Positions 38,053 to 48,454 of a DNA stretch of 64,000 nucleotides are shown in pieces. Numbering within the stretch: the stretch's first letter is position 1; every line of letters starts with the position of its first letter. The notes beneath the pieces are model-generated. The model saw only the letters and a list, made by a program, of their open reading frames with translations, was not told the origin of the DNA and did not search any database. Position numbers and translations under genes: made by a program. The stretch is from Sva-07 sp963715825 (lineage in GTDB: Bacteria; Actinomycetota; Acidimicrobiia; Acidimicrobiales; Ilumatobacteraceae), in the NCBI GenBank assembly GCA_963715825.1, contig CAVQSI010000020.1:218782-282781 (forward strand), written 5' to 3'.

Positions 38053-38663
38053 TGGGTGGCATCGACGACGAGGGCCCAGGGCCCGCACACCGCACGGGCA
38101 CGGGGCGCGACGCGCTCGTCGAGGCCGCGAAGCAACTGCTGACCCTTCGTGCGCCGGGTGCGATCGTCGGCCGAGATCTCGCCGACGAGGCAGGCGTCAA
38201 CTACGGGCTGATCCACCACTACTTCGGCGGCAAGGACGCGGCACTCCGCGCCGGCCTGGACGCGCTGCGTGCCGACTTCGTGGCCACCCATGGCGACGTC
38301 ACAACCATGCCGTTGCTCACCACGAGCGACCCCTACCTCAAGGCGCTCGTCCGCTGGCACCTCCACGACGGCGACGCTGTGTCCGCCGACGGCGAGTTCC
38401 CACTCGGTGCTGCGCTGGTCGCCGCCATCGCGTCCCGCATCGAGGGCGACGACGACGTGCTCGCCGAGGCGAAGGCGCGGGCGATCGCCATGACCTCGCT
38501 GCAGCTGTGCTTCGCGGTGTTCGGACCCGTGCTCCTGGAGGCGACCGGCGCTGGCGGCGACGAACGCCAGTCGGTCGAGGCCGCGCTGGCGTCGCTCTAC
38601 GACTCGATCGCATTGCGAGCTGACGAACAGCCGTCTGGTTCGCCGCCTACCGGCCCGGTCTGA
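38052..38663 (+). CDS. TetR-family transcriptional regulator of the P450 unit
   Basis: 203 residues from the ATG at 38052. Two in-frame ATGs upstream (38034, 38046) lie inside the operator palindrome and the -10 box, so the third is preferred; the mRNA is then probably leaderless (no Shine-Dalgarno). The HTH reads GRDLADEAGVNYGLIHHYFGGKDAAL (near residues 35-60), and a variable ligand domain follows. It should repress itself and the divergent P450-acyl-CoA synthetase-sulfatase genes until the substrate binds. Confidence 0.88.
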   Translation: MGGIDDEGPGPAHRTGTGRDALVEAAKQLLTLRAPGAIVGRDLADEAGVNYGLIHHYFGGKDAALRAGLDALRADFVATHGDVTTMPLLTTSDPYLKALVRWHLHDGDAVSADGEFPLGAALVAAIASRIEGDDDVLAEAKARAIAMTSLQLCFAVFGPVLLEATGAGGDERQSVEAALASLYDSIALRADEQPSGSPPTGPV

Positions 38664-38715
38664 CGGACGCGTTCCCCATCGCGTCGACGACCGAGCGGCA
38701 CGTCACGGACGGGAC

Positions 38716-40452
38716 TCAGGGCGACAGCTGGGTCGGCCACTCCCCGGTGGCGGACCATTGCTGGCCCGCCGCCTTCTGGCGGGTCTGGAAGTCCTCCAGG
38801 CACTTGCCCGACAGGAACGCATCGATCGAGCAGTTCTCGCCGGCCGGGGCGGTGAGCCCCATGCCGTTGTCCTGGGTGACCTGGGCGTCGGGCGGATCCT
38901 GCGGCAACGGCAACGACGGGTCCGTCGACTGCGGGCACGGTGCACCCTGGGTGACGTCGTTGGCGCTGAGTGCGTTCTCCCAGTTCTGGTTCTGGCCCTT
39001 CTCGCGGACGAGGAGCATGTTGGGCGCGAGATCGGTCTGCCGGCCGCTCTTGAGCAGGTTCCAGCCGTTGGCTTCCACGACCGCGGCGATCTGGTCGATC
39101 TGGTCCTGCGTGGCCGTGTCCGGGTAGAGCACCACGGTGGCACTGCCGTCGGGGTTCTGGGCGATCTGGGTGTTGCCCAGCTGCGAGTTCTGCAGCGTCC
39201 CGAAGGCGTCGAGCTGCTTCTCCGCGCCGTAGATCACGATGCTGTAGAAGCTGACGTCGTAGTCGTCGCCGGTGTTCAGGGTCGCCTCGGTCGCGCCCGT
39301 GTAGTCGGGGAAGCTCGGAACCTGTGGGATGTGGACCAGCGACACCACGTCGTTCGGGAGGTTCGCCATGACGTACCCACCGCAGGCGTCGGGCGGGTTG
39401 CCCTTCGGCGGGGCGGAACTCACGTCGGCGTACGGCGCGTTGGTCGCGACGTTGCGGTAGAACTGCACCTCGTTCGGCACCGGCGACGGCGGGAACTCCT
39501 CCCCCATCGCCCCGGAGAACGACCCGGTCTGGACGAGGAACTTCGGCAGGTCGTCGAGGTCTTCCTTCGAGGGCGGGTTGGCGTCGGCGAAGGTGATGAC
39601 CGGGCTGTTCGTCTCGGCGTTGTACCAGAACTCCTGGGGCAACTGGCTCTGGGAGCCGCAGTCGTCCACCGGCGTCGACGTGAGTTCGCCGGTCGACGAA
39701 TCGGTCAGGAACGCCGTCATGGTGGGATACGGCGTGTTCGTGTCGCCGGCGAACCCGAAGCGGTCGTAGTTGCCGATGCCGTCGTTTCCGAACGACCAGT
39801 AGCTGCGCGACACGACCGAGACGCCGGGAGTGTCGCCTTGCGCCGGAAGCAGTGCGACGTTCTTGCCGTCGGCCTGCATGTCCGACACCACACTGGCCGG
39901 GGTCGTGCTCGGCATGAAGTAGAGCGTGAACGAGCGCTCAGGAGCGAGAATCGGATTGCCGTCGACGAAGGGGTTGGTGGAACCCTCGTCGGGGATGATG
40001 TCCTGGTCGGACACTTTGTAGATCGGGACACCGTTGGTGTCGTACAGGTACCAGGCCATCCAGTTCGAGTACGGGAAGTCGCTCTCGACGACGTAGGCCC
40101 AGTTGGCGGTGTCGCTGTTCAGTTTCTGCCCAGCCGCCGTGTAGCCGGCCGAGAAGCTCGGCTGGATCGGGTAGAAGTCGGCGGACGATGCGTCGACGAC
40201 CATCGGACAGTCGTTGCCGGTGACGGCCGGGTCGGTGTCGCTGGGCGTCGATGATGGCGTCGATGACGCCACAGACGACTCCGGCGTTTCCGGCTCTGAC
40301 GTCGCCGATGTGGAAGCGGGGGACGTGTCGGGCTGCGACTCGGTGCTCGCCGAGTCGCCGTCGGACGAGCAGGCGGCGATGAACAGTGCGCCGGCGGCAA
40401 CGCCGATCGCCATGGTTCGCGTGCGCCTGCGTCGGGTCTGGTGGTGCTTCAT
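38716..40452 (-). CDS. Secreted lipoprotein of unknown function
   Basis: 578 residues. A twin-basic, Arg-rich start (TRRRRTRTM) leads to a signal peptide with lipobox FIAAC (Cys near residue 28), then a ~45-residue Ser/Thr/Pro linker. The folded part is rich in Trp/Tyr/Asn and carries several cysteines (NDCPMVVDAS, DDCGSQ, ACGGYVM, APCPQST, ENCSID, GKCLEDF), likely disulfides. I do not recognise the family; the N-terminal folded half (FSLYF-like ERSFTLYFMPST) hints at a beta-rich surface-binding protein. Convergent with the TetR gene; 70 bp after the hydrolase stop. Confidence 0.8.
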   Translation of the reverse strand: MKHHQTRRRRTRTMAIGVAAGALFIAACSSDGDSASTESQPDTSPASTSATSEPETPESSVASSTPSSTPSDTDPAVTGNDCPMVVDASSADFYPIQPSFSAGYTAAGQKLNSDTANWAYVVESDFPYSNWMAWYLYDTNGVPIYKVSDQDIIPDEGSTNPFVDGNPILAPERSFTLYFMPSTTPASVVSDMQADGKNVALLPAQGDTPGVSVVSRSYWSFGNDGIGNYDRFGFAGDTNTPYPTMTAFLTDSSTGELTSTPVDDCGSQSQLPQEFWYNAETNSPVITFADANPPSKEDLDDLPKFLVQTGSFSGAMGEEFPPSPVPNEVQFYRNVATNAPYADVSSAPPKGNPPDACGGYVMANLPNDVVSLVHIPQVPSFPDYTGATEATLNTGDDYDVSFYSIVIYGAEKQLDAFGTLQNSQLGNTQIAQNPDGSATVVLYPDTATQDQIDQIAAVVEANGWNLLKSGRQTDLAPNMLLVREKGQNQNWENALSANDVTQGAPCPQSTDPSLPLPQDPPDAQVTQDNGMGLTAPAGENCSIDAFLSGKCLEDFQTRQKAAGQQWSATGEWPTQLSP

Positions 40453-40522
40453 TGCGGTGGCTTCCTGTCTGTCGCCGGGCGCGTGGGCGAGCCCGAGTGT
40501 TCGGTGGGGGGAGATTCGTTCG

Positions 40523-41398
40523 TCACCTGGTGGCTCGATGCACGTGTTCGGCGATCAGCGCCGATACCGCGGGAGCCTGGTCCTCCTGGAGGAAGTGACG
40601 CGCCGGCACGATCGACATCGATGGCAGACCGGTGGCCTCGAGCGCGCGCCAGCCGAAACGCCGCATCGTCAGGATCGGATCCTTCGCGCCCCACACGATC
40701 TGCACCGGGTACGGAGCGGAGTCGACGTGCAGCAGCGGCCGGTAGTCCTTCTTCTCGCCCCGGGTTGCGTGCAGGCCCCGCATGATCTGCAGGTACGCGG
40801 CGCCGTCGTCGGCGACGAGCGCGAGGTCGCGGTACGCATCGACCTCGGCCTCGGGAACGGCCGACCGATCGAGGATGCCGACCCGGTACATCATCGTGCG
40901 CCAGACGACCACCGAACTCATCGGTCCACCGACCTTGCGCGTGAGCCGGGCCAGGAACTCGCCGGGGAACGGCGTGGCGTCGATCTCGGGGATCGTGTTC
41001 AGCACCGTCAGGGACTGCACCCGGTCGAGCAGTCTGGCAGCAGCCTCGAATCCGATCGGCCCGCCTGCGTCGTGAACGACCAGGTGGAAGCGGTCGATGT
41101 CGAGTGCATCGATGGCGGCGGCGACGAACAGGCCGAGTCCGGACAGCGAGTAGTCGAAGTCCGTGGGGCGATCGGCGAGGCCCAGCCCCGGGAGGTCGAA
41201 CGCAACCGGCCGGAGCCCCCGACCCGCGAGCTCTCCGATCACCTTGCGGTACAGGAACGACGAGGCCGGCAAACCGTGCAGCAGCACGACCGTCTCTCCC
41301 TCGCCCGCAGTGCGCATGAAGGAACGAACTCCCGCGACGTCGAAAAACGACCCTGCCGCCCGGTGGACGTCGATGACGGAGGCGACGTCTGCGGTCAC
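40523..41398 (-). CDS. Alpha/beta hydrolase, haloalkane-dehalogenase/epoxide-hydrolase-like
   Basis: 291 residues. Oxyanion motif HGLPASSFLYR (41-51), nucleophile elbow VVHDAGGPIGFE with Asp110 as nucleophile (haloalkane dehalogenases have VHDWGG), acid region near residue 215, and catalytic His in ARHFLQED. Asp as nucleophile excludes ordinary esterases. The cap between residues ~130 and 205 is helical. Likely substrates are organohalides or epoxides, by family only. Stands alone between the lipoprotein and the LuxR regulator. Confidence 0.85.
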   Translation of the reverse strand: MTADVASVIDVHRAAGSFFDVAGVRSFMRTAGEGETVVLLHGLPASSFLYRKVIGELAGRGLRPVAFDLPGLGLADRPTDFDYSLSGLGLFVAAAIDALDIDRFHLVVHDAGGPIGFEAAARLLDRVQSLTVLNTIPEIDATPFPGEFLARLTRKVGGPMSSVVVWRTMMYRVGILDRSAVPEAEVDAYRDLALVADDGAAYLQIMRGLHATRGEKKDYRPLLHVDSAPYPVQIVWGAKDPILTMRRFGWRALEATGLPSMSIVPARHFLQEDQAPAVSALIAEHVHRATR

Positions 41399-41455
41399 GT
41401 TGCGATGGTACGAATCGACCGTGTCGAGCTCACCACCCGTTCGGGGTGAAACGCA

Positions 41456-43750
41456 TCACCCCTGAGCGTCGATCGCTGTCGGTCCGAGAAGGCCGAGCTG
41501 CTCGGCGGCGCGTACCGCTCCGCCTCGTGACGTGGTGCCGAGTTTCCTGAAGATCGATGCCGTCTGCGACTTGATCGTGTTCCGGGACACGTAGAGACGC
41601 TCACCGATCTCGCTGTAGGTGAGATGGGTGGACAGCAGCGGCACGAGCCGAAGCTCGGCTGCCGTCAGCGACGATGCTCCCACGAGGGTTGGGCCGGCCC
41701 CGTGGAGCTTGCCACGCAACACGTCGCAACGATCGATCACCACGTCGAGGCCGGATCGCGCACCGAGGACGTCGTTGATCTGGCGGAACACCGCCTTGGC
41801 GCCTGCGGGGTCGGCAAGTGCGACGTACGCCTCGGCGAGTTCGACCAGGAAGACGGCGCTGAAGGGCACATCGGCAAAGCACAACGGTCGGTTGCGCACC
41901 GCCAGCGCCAAGTGGCTGCGAGCTTGTTCGAGGTTCCCACGCCGAATTGCAACTCGTGCGGCGACGGCGTGGACGACCGTCAACTGCGCGTGCATGTCGA
42001 GGTGGGCCTCGGTGGCGATCGAAACGGCGTCGTCGGACAGCGCGTACGCCGTGTTGGTGTCGCCGCACCCGAGCGCACTCGAGGCACGCAGTGACAGCGC
42101 AGCGAGTCCGGTCGTGATGCCGCCGTACCGAAAGCACGTCGCGGCGGCGATGGTGAACAGTGCGTCGGCTTCGTCCATTTCGTCCTGGAGCAGGGCGGCG
42201 ATACCTTCCAGGACGATCGCCGGTCCCCTGGAACTGGCTGTCGTACCGGAGCAGGCGTGCGGCCGTCGCTGCGCTGAACCGCATGCCGGGTGCGCCGTCG
42301 CGGCACCGGCACGCGTCGACCAGCGCGAGCAGTCCGGCGACCGGGCTTCCGTCCGGGGCGAGCGCAGCGTGGTCGCCGGCGCGGGCCGCCGTGGCAAGCA
42401 GATCGGCGCTCGCGCCGTTCCCGGTCAGCGCCGACGCCAGCGCCCAGGTCGCAGCGACATGCGGGTACCGTTCGAGCAGTCCCCGGTCTTCGAACCAGCA
42501 GATCCAGCGGTTCAACGTTTCGATTCGGCCAGCGGCGTAGACCGCTTGACAGATCTGACCGTAGACGCGTGCCGCTCGGTCGGGATCGTTCGCCGCGAGC
42601 GCGTGATTGATCGCGTTCTCGGGCTGGTCGTTGGCCTCGAACCATGCGGCGGCGCGGTCGTGGAGCTGCGCGATCAGGTCGGGTTCGTTCCGTTCGAGGT
42701 CGGCGCGCAGCAACTCCAGGAGGAGGTGGTGACAGCGATACGAACGGCGCTGTCGATCGAGCGGTATCAGCAGCAGATTCGAACGTTCGAGCGATTCGAG
42801 CATGCGCTGAGAACCTGGGTTGCCGATGACGGCGTCGCAGAGCGGTCCGCTCAGCTCCGAGAGGATCGACGTGTGAGTGAGAAAGGTGACCTCAGCCGCG
42901 GACAGGTTTGCGAGGACCTCGCTGCGCAGATAATCCGCGACCATCCGGTCGTCTCCCTGCACGCCAGCGCGGTGAGTGCTGGCGGCTCGTCCGGATCGAC
43001 TGGTCAAGGCGCCGAGGTACAAGCCGACGGGCCATCCCTCCGTGCGTTGCACCAGTTCGTGGATCTCCGTCGCTTCAATGCCCGCGTGCACTTCGCCGAG
43101 CAGCGCAGTCGCCTCGGATTCGTCCATCGCCAACTGCTCGACGCCGATCTCCTCGACGGCGCCCTCGGCTCTGAGCCTGGCCATCGGGAGTGGCAGCTCG
43201 ACGCGTGACGCGAAGGCGATTCGACACCCGGGCGGCAGGTTGAGTGCGACCGTGGCGAGCAAGTCGCCTGAGCGTGGGTCGGTCACCGATTCGGTGTGGT
43301 CCACGACGAGACCGAATCGACGTCGACGCGACGACACGAGCATCGCCAGGCGACGCAGGGACCAGTTCGTGTCGACGGCGGCCTCGGCCAACAGCGATCG
43401 GCACAGCTGCGGATCGGCTGGCTCGATGCGGTTCATGATGGCGACCAGGTACTCCAGCAGAATGGCCGGATCGTTGTCGTGCGCGTCGAGCGTGAGCCAG
43501 AAGACGGGGACGTCGCTGGTGGCTGCCCACTGACCGAGCAAGGTGGTCTTGCCGTAGCCGGCGGGTCCGACGACCGCAACGACCGGGGCAGCGGGTACGT
43601 CGTCAGTCGCTCGACGAGCGCAGGCCGACCGATGATTCCGGGACGCGTCCACGGCGCTTGGAACTTCGAATCGACGAGCCCGAGGTCCTCCCACTGAACT
43701 GCGCCGTCGATGACTTCAGTCGGGGCAGCCAGGAAGCCGTCGCTCACCAT
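41456..43750 (-). CDS. Large LuxR-family (MalT-like) ATPase regulator, frame broken twice
   Basis: About 764 residues when joined. N-terminus DGFLAAPTEVIDGAVQWEDL to RPALVERLTTYP is in one frame; a base is missing near 43590, after which VVAVVGPAGYGKTTLLGQW (Walker A) and a STAND-type NTPase core plus TPR-like repeats run to ...LLRYDSQFQG. Near 42225-42230, in a run of four C/G, one extra base shifts to PAIVLEGIAALLQDEMDEAD and on to the C-terminal HTH (SEIGERLYVSRNTIKSQTAS). Net frame is restored, so paired indel errors are likely. Targets unknown; the divergent side has no obvious operon. Confidence 0.8.
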
Positions 43751-43812
43751 GACGGCTGATCGTACAGACGGCTCGAGACCGTCTGCGCGGGGCCAGAGCC
43801 ACACCTGCCAGG

Positions 43813-43974
43813 TCACGATTCGGCGTCGTCGACTCCCAGCTCGGCGTCGCCGCCGGTGCCTCGGCCCAGGCGAACGAGAAGATCATCGCGTTTCTTGCGC
43901 CCGCTCTCGGTGCCCAGGATGTAGCCGAACGCGACGGCAAGGAGCAGTGCTGCAAACGGCACGGTGACGTTCAT
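43813..43974 (-). CDS. Small single-span membrane protein
   Basis: 53 residues from an ATG with AAGGAG seven bases upstream. One membrane helix (VPFAALLLAVAFGYILG, residues 4-20) is followed by a basic-then-acidic cytoplasmic tail (SGRKKRDDLLVRLG, ending DDAES). No known family. It follows the DUF2252 gene by 59 bp in the same direction and may be its partner. Confidence 0.7.
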   Translation of the reverse strand: MNVTVPFAALLLAVAFGYILGTESGRKKRDDLLVRLGRGTGGDAELGVDDAES

Positions 43975-44033
43975 GGCTGATCTCCTTGGTGTGATGGCCA
44001 CCAGCTCGGAATGTGCGGTGGAAGAAGTCGGAA

Positions 44034-45435
44034 TCATGCTGACGGGATCTCGAGCCGGCCGGAGTCGATGGCGTCCTCGAAGGCACGGAAGTCAGCCAGG
44101 TTCTGAGCGGCGTACGCCTCGCAGAAGGCAGCGATGGCGTTCGAGAATTGGCGGCCACCACCGAGGTAGGCCGCGATCGCTGCCGCGTCCCCGGTTCGCG
44201 CGTGAGCGCGTGCCAACGTCGTGCCACAGAGCTTGGCGTAGAAGCTGAGTTGGCGGGGGGTGGCACCCTCGACTTCGACCGACCCCTTCCAATCGCGCAA
44301 TTGGCGGATGTAGTAGTGACGTTGCTCGAGTTCGCCGGTGGTCCATCCGAGAAAGATGTCCGACTGCGCCTGCGACAGACGCTGACCCTCGACGATTCGC
44401 TGACCGTGGTTGTCGTACGGACTCGGTTCGAGGAACTCCTCGAGGACGGATGCCTGCGCCTCCTTGGCTTGGAGGAAGAACACATCATTCGGCGAGCGCC
44501 CCTCGAACAGCAGGATGAGGCATCGTGTACCGACGCTGCCGACGCCCACCACCTTGAGCGCGACGTCGACGAGCGTGTAGCGGGCCAGTAGTGAGCGGCG
44601 TGCGTCGTTGAGCGTCGACAGGTACGAGTCGATGGCGGCGCGAGCGGTGGCTTCGACCTCGGTCGGGTCGTACCCGTCCGGCAAGGATCTGATCGGGTAC
44701 ACGACGGGCGGCTGGTCGATGATCCGGCGGGCACCGTCGACGATCTCGGTGAGCTTTCCCACCGCCTGGCGACCATCTTTCTTTCGGGCACGCTCCTCGA
44801 ATCGATCGACCCGTCGAGCGAGATCTGCCTTGGTCATCCCCGCCTCTGCTCGGACGTCCTCGATGGTCAGCAGGCGATTCCACAGGTCGAGGAAACCCAT
44901 CTGGCTGAACTGCGTCATTGCCTGCTGGTAGGCACCGGTGGCGTCGGCGGTGAGCTCCTTCGACAGCTTGGCTCCGAATCCGAGGTGCTGGGCAGCGATG
45001 TAGACACTCGCGGCCAGCCGCTTCACGTCCCACTCCCACGGTCCGCGAAGCGTCTCGTCGAAATCGTTGGCGTCGATGACGAGCTGTCGCCCGGGAGATG
45101 CGTACGCACCGAAGTTGGAGAGGTGCGCATCACCGCCGAGTTGGACGCTCAGCCCGCTGTTGGGGGTAGCAGCCAGGTCGGCCGCCATGATCCCTGCGGC
45201 TCCTCGGTAGAAGGTGAACGGCGACGCGCGCATCCTGTCGTGGCGCACTGGGACCAGCCACGGAACACGGGTCGCGTTCTGTGCCTCGATCATCGCGATC
45301 GGGTCGCGCCGTTCCGGGGCGGGCTCCCACTCGGCGTGCGTCGATCTCGGGACCGACTTGCGCGCACTGCGTCCGCGCTCTTCGGCCGCTGAGTGGGCAT
45401 TGCGCTCGGCGGGGGATTCCTGCAGCGACCACCAT
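44034..45435 (-). CDS. DUF2252 family protein, frame broken once
   Basis: The main frame starts inside the conserved part (IEAQNATRVPWLVPVRHDRM) and contains GGDAHLSNFGAYASPGR and DANDFDETLRGPWEWDVKRLA, the kinase-like DUF2252 core. Upstream in the same frame, without a start codon, is the expected N-terminus VPRSTHAEWEPAPERRDP. It joins an ATG at 45435 if one base is removed from the five-C run at 45411-45415 (coding strand), giving MVVAAGIPAERNAHSAAEER; total ~466 residues. That ATG overlaps the sulfatase stop (TGATG), supporting coupling. Function unknown; the fold suggests a phosphotransferase. Confidence 0.8.
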
Positions 45436-47789
45436 CAGTCGATGCTGAACCAGGCCCGAACCTGGCCCTCGTGATCGACGTACCGGTCGCCGGAGACGTC
45501 GACGATCACCTTGTCGATGTCACCGCCGACGAACGACGAATGGCGCTTGGTAGTTCGGCGTGACAGCCGAGGCGCTGTCGCGCCCGACGCAGATCCCGTC
45601 GCCTGTCAGGCAGAAGTAGCCCGGCTGCGTGACGATGGGAGCCGAACCGACCGGGCGGTCGTCGACATACAGGGTGAGCGTGCCGGCCGCTCCCGGCATC
45701 GCCGGGTCGGAACTCGGACCGTGGCCACGAACTCGGCGATCAGCACATGGCTGCCCGGCGAGAGTTCCTCGTCAGCGACGACATCCTGCAGGACGGTGCC
45801 GATCCAGTTGAACGTGTAGTGCAACCGGCGATCCTTGACGTACAACGAGTGGCCACCCGGAACGCCACCGGCAGCCCACACCACTCCCTGCGCATCATCG
45901 GTGTCGATGCGGACGCCTGCGGCGATCGTGTAGGAACGCCCCGGAAGCGCCGGACCTGCGGACTCGGGAACGTCCGCACAGTTCGGATAGAAGATGTAGC
46001 GGTCGCGATCAGGTGCGCCACGGGGACGCTCGGCAAGCACCTGCTCCAACGCGCTGCGGTCGTCCAACGGCAGACCGTTGTAGATGCCGGCGTTGTAGAA
46101 CCACAAGCCCTTCAGTGCCTCCAAGCGCTCCGGATGCTCGGCGGCGACGTTGTGGGTCTGCGAACGGTCGACCTCGAGATGGAACAACTCCCATTCGTCT
46201 CGTTCGAAGTTCCCCCAACTCGACAAGGGCGGATGCACCGTGCATGCGAGCCAGCCCTCGTGGTAGATCGAACGTTGGCCGAGCATCGTGTAGAACTGCG
46301 TCGCTTTGCCGGGCGCCGATGGATCGGTCAGCGCCGCCGCGAAACTCTCGCCCTCGATCGGACTCTGCAGGTACCCGTTGATCGTCTCCGGTGGTTCGAT
46401 GTCCAAGAGGTCGTAGATCGTGGGCACGATGTCGACGGCGTGGACGTACTGCGGTCTCGGACTGGTGTCGGCAGGGATCTTGGCCGGCCAGGACACCAGG
46501 CACATGTCGGCGACGCCGCCCTCGGCACCCGCCCACCGCTTCCAGTACGGGAAGGGCGTGTCGAACGCCCACGCCCAGCCCGTGTTGTAGTGGTTGTTCG
46601 AGGCCGGCGTACCGAGCTCGTCGATGTGCGGCAGCGTGGTCGCGGCGGTGTCGGGGACACCGTTGAAGAAGCGCCATTCGTTGAAGCTCCCGTTCGGGCC
46701 GCCCTCGCCGCTCGCGCCGTTGTCGGACACGACGACGATCAGCGTGTTGTCGATCTCGCCGGACTCCTCGAGGAAGTCGAGCACTCGACCCAACCGGTCG
46801 TCGTTGTACGAGATGTAGCCGGCGAACACTTCCGCCATCCGGCTGAACAGCCGACGTTCGTCGTCGGAGAGGCTGTCCCACGGGCGCACGGTGTCGAGCA
46901 ACGGCCAAGGCTGCCCGTCGGGGCCCGTCCGGTTCGGCTCGCCGTGCGGGTTGATCGGTGAGAGTTCCGTGTCGGCGGGCAGAAGGCCGAGTTCGATCTG
47001 GCGTTGCAGGATCCCCGCACGAATGGCCTCGTAGCCCTCGTCGAAGACGCCCTTGTAGCGGTCGGCCCACTCCGTCGGAACGAGGTGCGGTGCGTGACCA
47101 GCCTGGGGAGCCAGGTACATGAAGAACGGCTTGTCCGGATCGATCACCTTGGCGTCGCGGATGAACTCGACCGCCTTGTCGGCCATGTCGTCGGCGAGGT
47201 GGTAGCCGTCCTCGGGACGAGCGGGCGGCTCGATCGGATGGTTGTCGTACACGAGGTCGGGGAAGAACGAGTTCGTCTCGCCGCCGAGCCAGCCGTAGAA
47301 GCGCTCGAAGCCGCGACCGAGCGGCCACCGCCCCTTGTAGGCCGCCAGATTGCACTCCTCACCCGGGGTGAGGTGCCACTTGCCCACGCAGTAGGTGTTG
47401 TAGCCCCGTTCCGCAAGGACCTCGGAGATGAACCCGTTCTCGAAGGGGATCCGAGTGGAGATCCCGGGGAACCCCGATGCGAACTCGGCGATCGTCGCCA
47501 TGCCGTTCGACGTCGCGTTCCGCCCCGTCAGCAGCGACGCTCGGGTGGGCGAGCACAGTGCGGTCGTGTGGAAGTTGGCGAACTTCACACCTCGTTCGGC
47601 GATGCGGGCCATGTTCGGACACTGGACCGGGCCACCGAACGTGTCCATGGTGGCGTAGCCGAGGTCGTCCCAGGCGAGGAACAGCACGTTCGGTGCGCCC
47701 TCGGGAGCCTTCGGAGCGAGAAACGGCTCCCAGTCGGGTTCCGAATCGCGGATGTCGAGGGCGATCTTGCCGTTGAAGTTTTTCGTCAT
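45435..47789 (-). CDS. Type I sulfatase 2, frame broken twice near the C-terminus
   Basis: 784 residues when joined. Formylglycine site CSPTR (Cys79-Arg83), metal Asp41-Asp42 (FLAWDDLGYATMD), GKWHLTPG and VVVSDNGASGEGGPNGS. Near 45720 a base is missing after EFVAT; the next frame gives GPSSDPAMPGAAGTLTLYV ... YFCLTGDGICVGRDS. Near 45534 one extra base then restores the first frame for FVGGDIDKVIVDVSGDRYVD, the normal sulfatase ending. No signal peptide. Paralogue of 32881-35157. Its stop overlaps the start of the DUF2252 gene. Confidence 0.88.
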
Positions 47790-47804
47790 CGTCGTGTCCG
47801 GCGC

Positions 47805-48197
47805 TCAGGCCAGCAGCTTCGCCTTCTGTGCTGCGAACTCCTGCTCGGTGATCACTCCGCTGTCGCGGAGGCCGGCGAGCTTCTCGATCTCGTCTGCCGA
47901 GCCGCCGGTTCCGGCGGTCTCCTGCACGTAGGCACGGAACTGGGCATCGCTCTGCTGAGCGGCCGCGATGTCACGTTCGGTCATCTCGTTGCCATGGGCA
48001 ATGACGTACACGAACACTCCGAGGAATGGCACGAGGATGACGAAGATCGACCAGAGCGCCTTACCCCAACCACCCATCTCCCGGTTGCGGAAGATGTCGG
48101 CGAACACGCGAAACAGCAGCACCAGCCAGGCGAAGAACAGGAAGAAGACGAACATGGACCAGAACAGGCCCAGCAAGGGGTAGTCGTATGCGAGCAT
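47805..48197 (-). CDS. PLDc_N-type membrane protein with SHOCT tail
   Basis: 130 residues. Two hydrophobic helices (LLGLFWSMFVFFLFFAWLVL and ALWSIFVILVPFLGVFVYVI) around the short IFRNREMGGWGKALW loop match the PLDc_N pattern. The C-terminal ~30 residues IEKLAGLRDSGVITEQEFAA are a SHOCT domain, often an oligomerisation module. It lies 15 bp before the sulfatase 2 start in the same direction and may share its promoter. Confidence 0.82.
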   Translation of the reverse strand: MLAYDYPLLGLFWSMFVFFLFFAWLVLLFRVFADIFRNREMGGWGKALWSIFVILVPFLGVFVYVIAHGNEMTERDIAAAQQSDAQFRAYVQETAGTGGSADEIEKLAGLRDSGVITEQEFAAQKAKLLA

Positions 48198-48432
48198 TTC
48201 TCACCTCCGAGGAACGCGGGCAACCGAGCGCCACCCGCTGAGCCACCACCGTCTCACGGCCCGGGCCGGCCATCGACACCCCGAAAGGGTGAAAGCGCGA
48301 TCGGCATCCCTGCGCCGTCGACGTCGGCGAATTCGCTGAAGGGCCAGCCGGACGACGGCCAAGAATGTTGCGGCACCGACAACCAAGATCAATTCGGCGC
48401 CGGAGACGGCACCCTTGCCGCCCGTCGAGCAG

Positions 48433-48453
48433 AAGTGTACACTCTGTACACTT
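48433..48453. promoter_or_regulatory. TetR operator overlapping the translation start
   Basis: AAGTGTAC (48433-48440) and GTACACTT (48446-48453) are exact complements around ACTCT and end one base before the ATG at 48455. The position suits autorepression of the following TetR gene. Confidence 0.7.
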
Positions 48454-48454
48454 C

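Noticed and set aside
48198..48454. 257-bp gap before the TetR gene searched for an RNA gene or riboswitch
   Set aside because: Apart from the operator, no stem arrangement or conserved motif was convincing.
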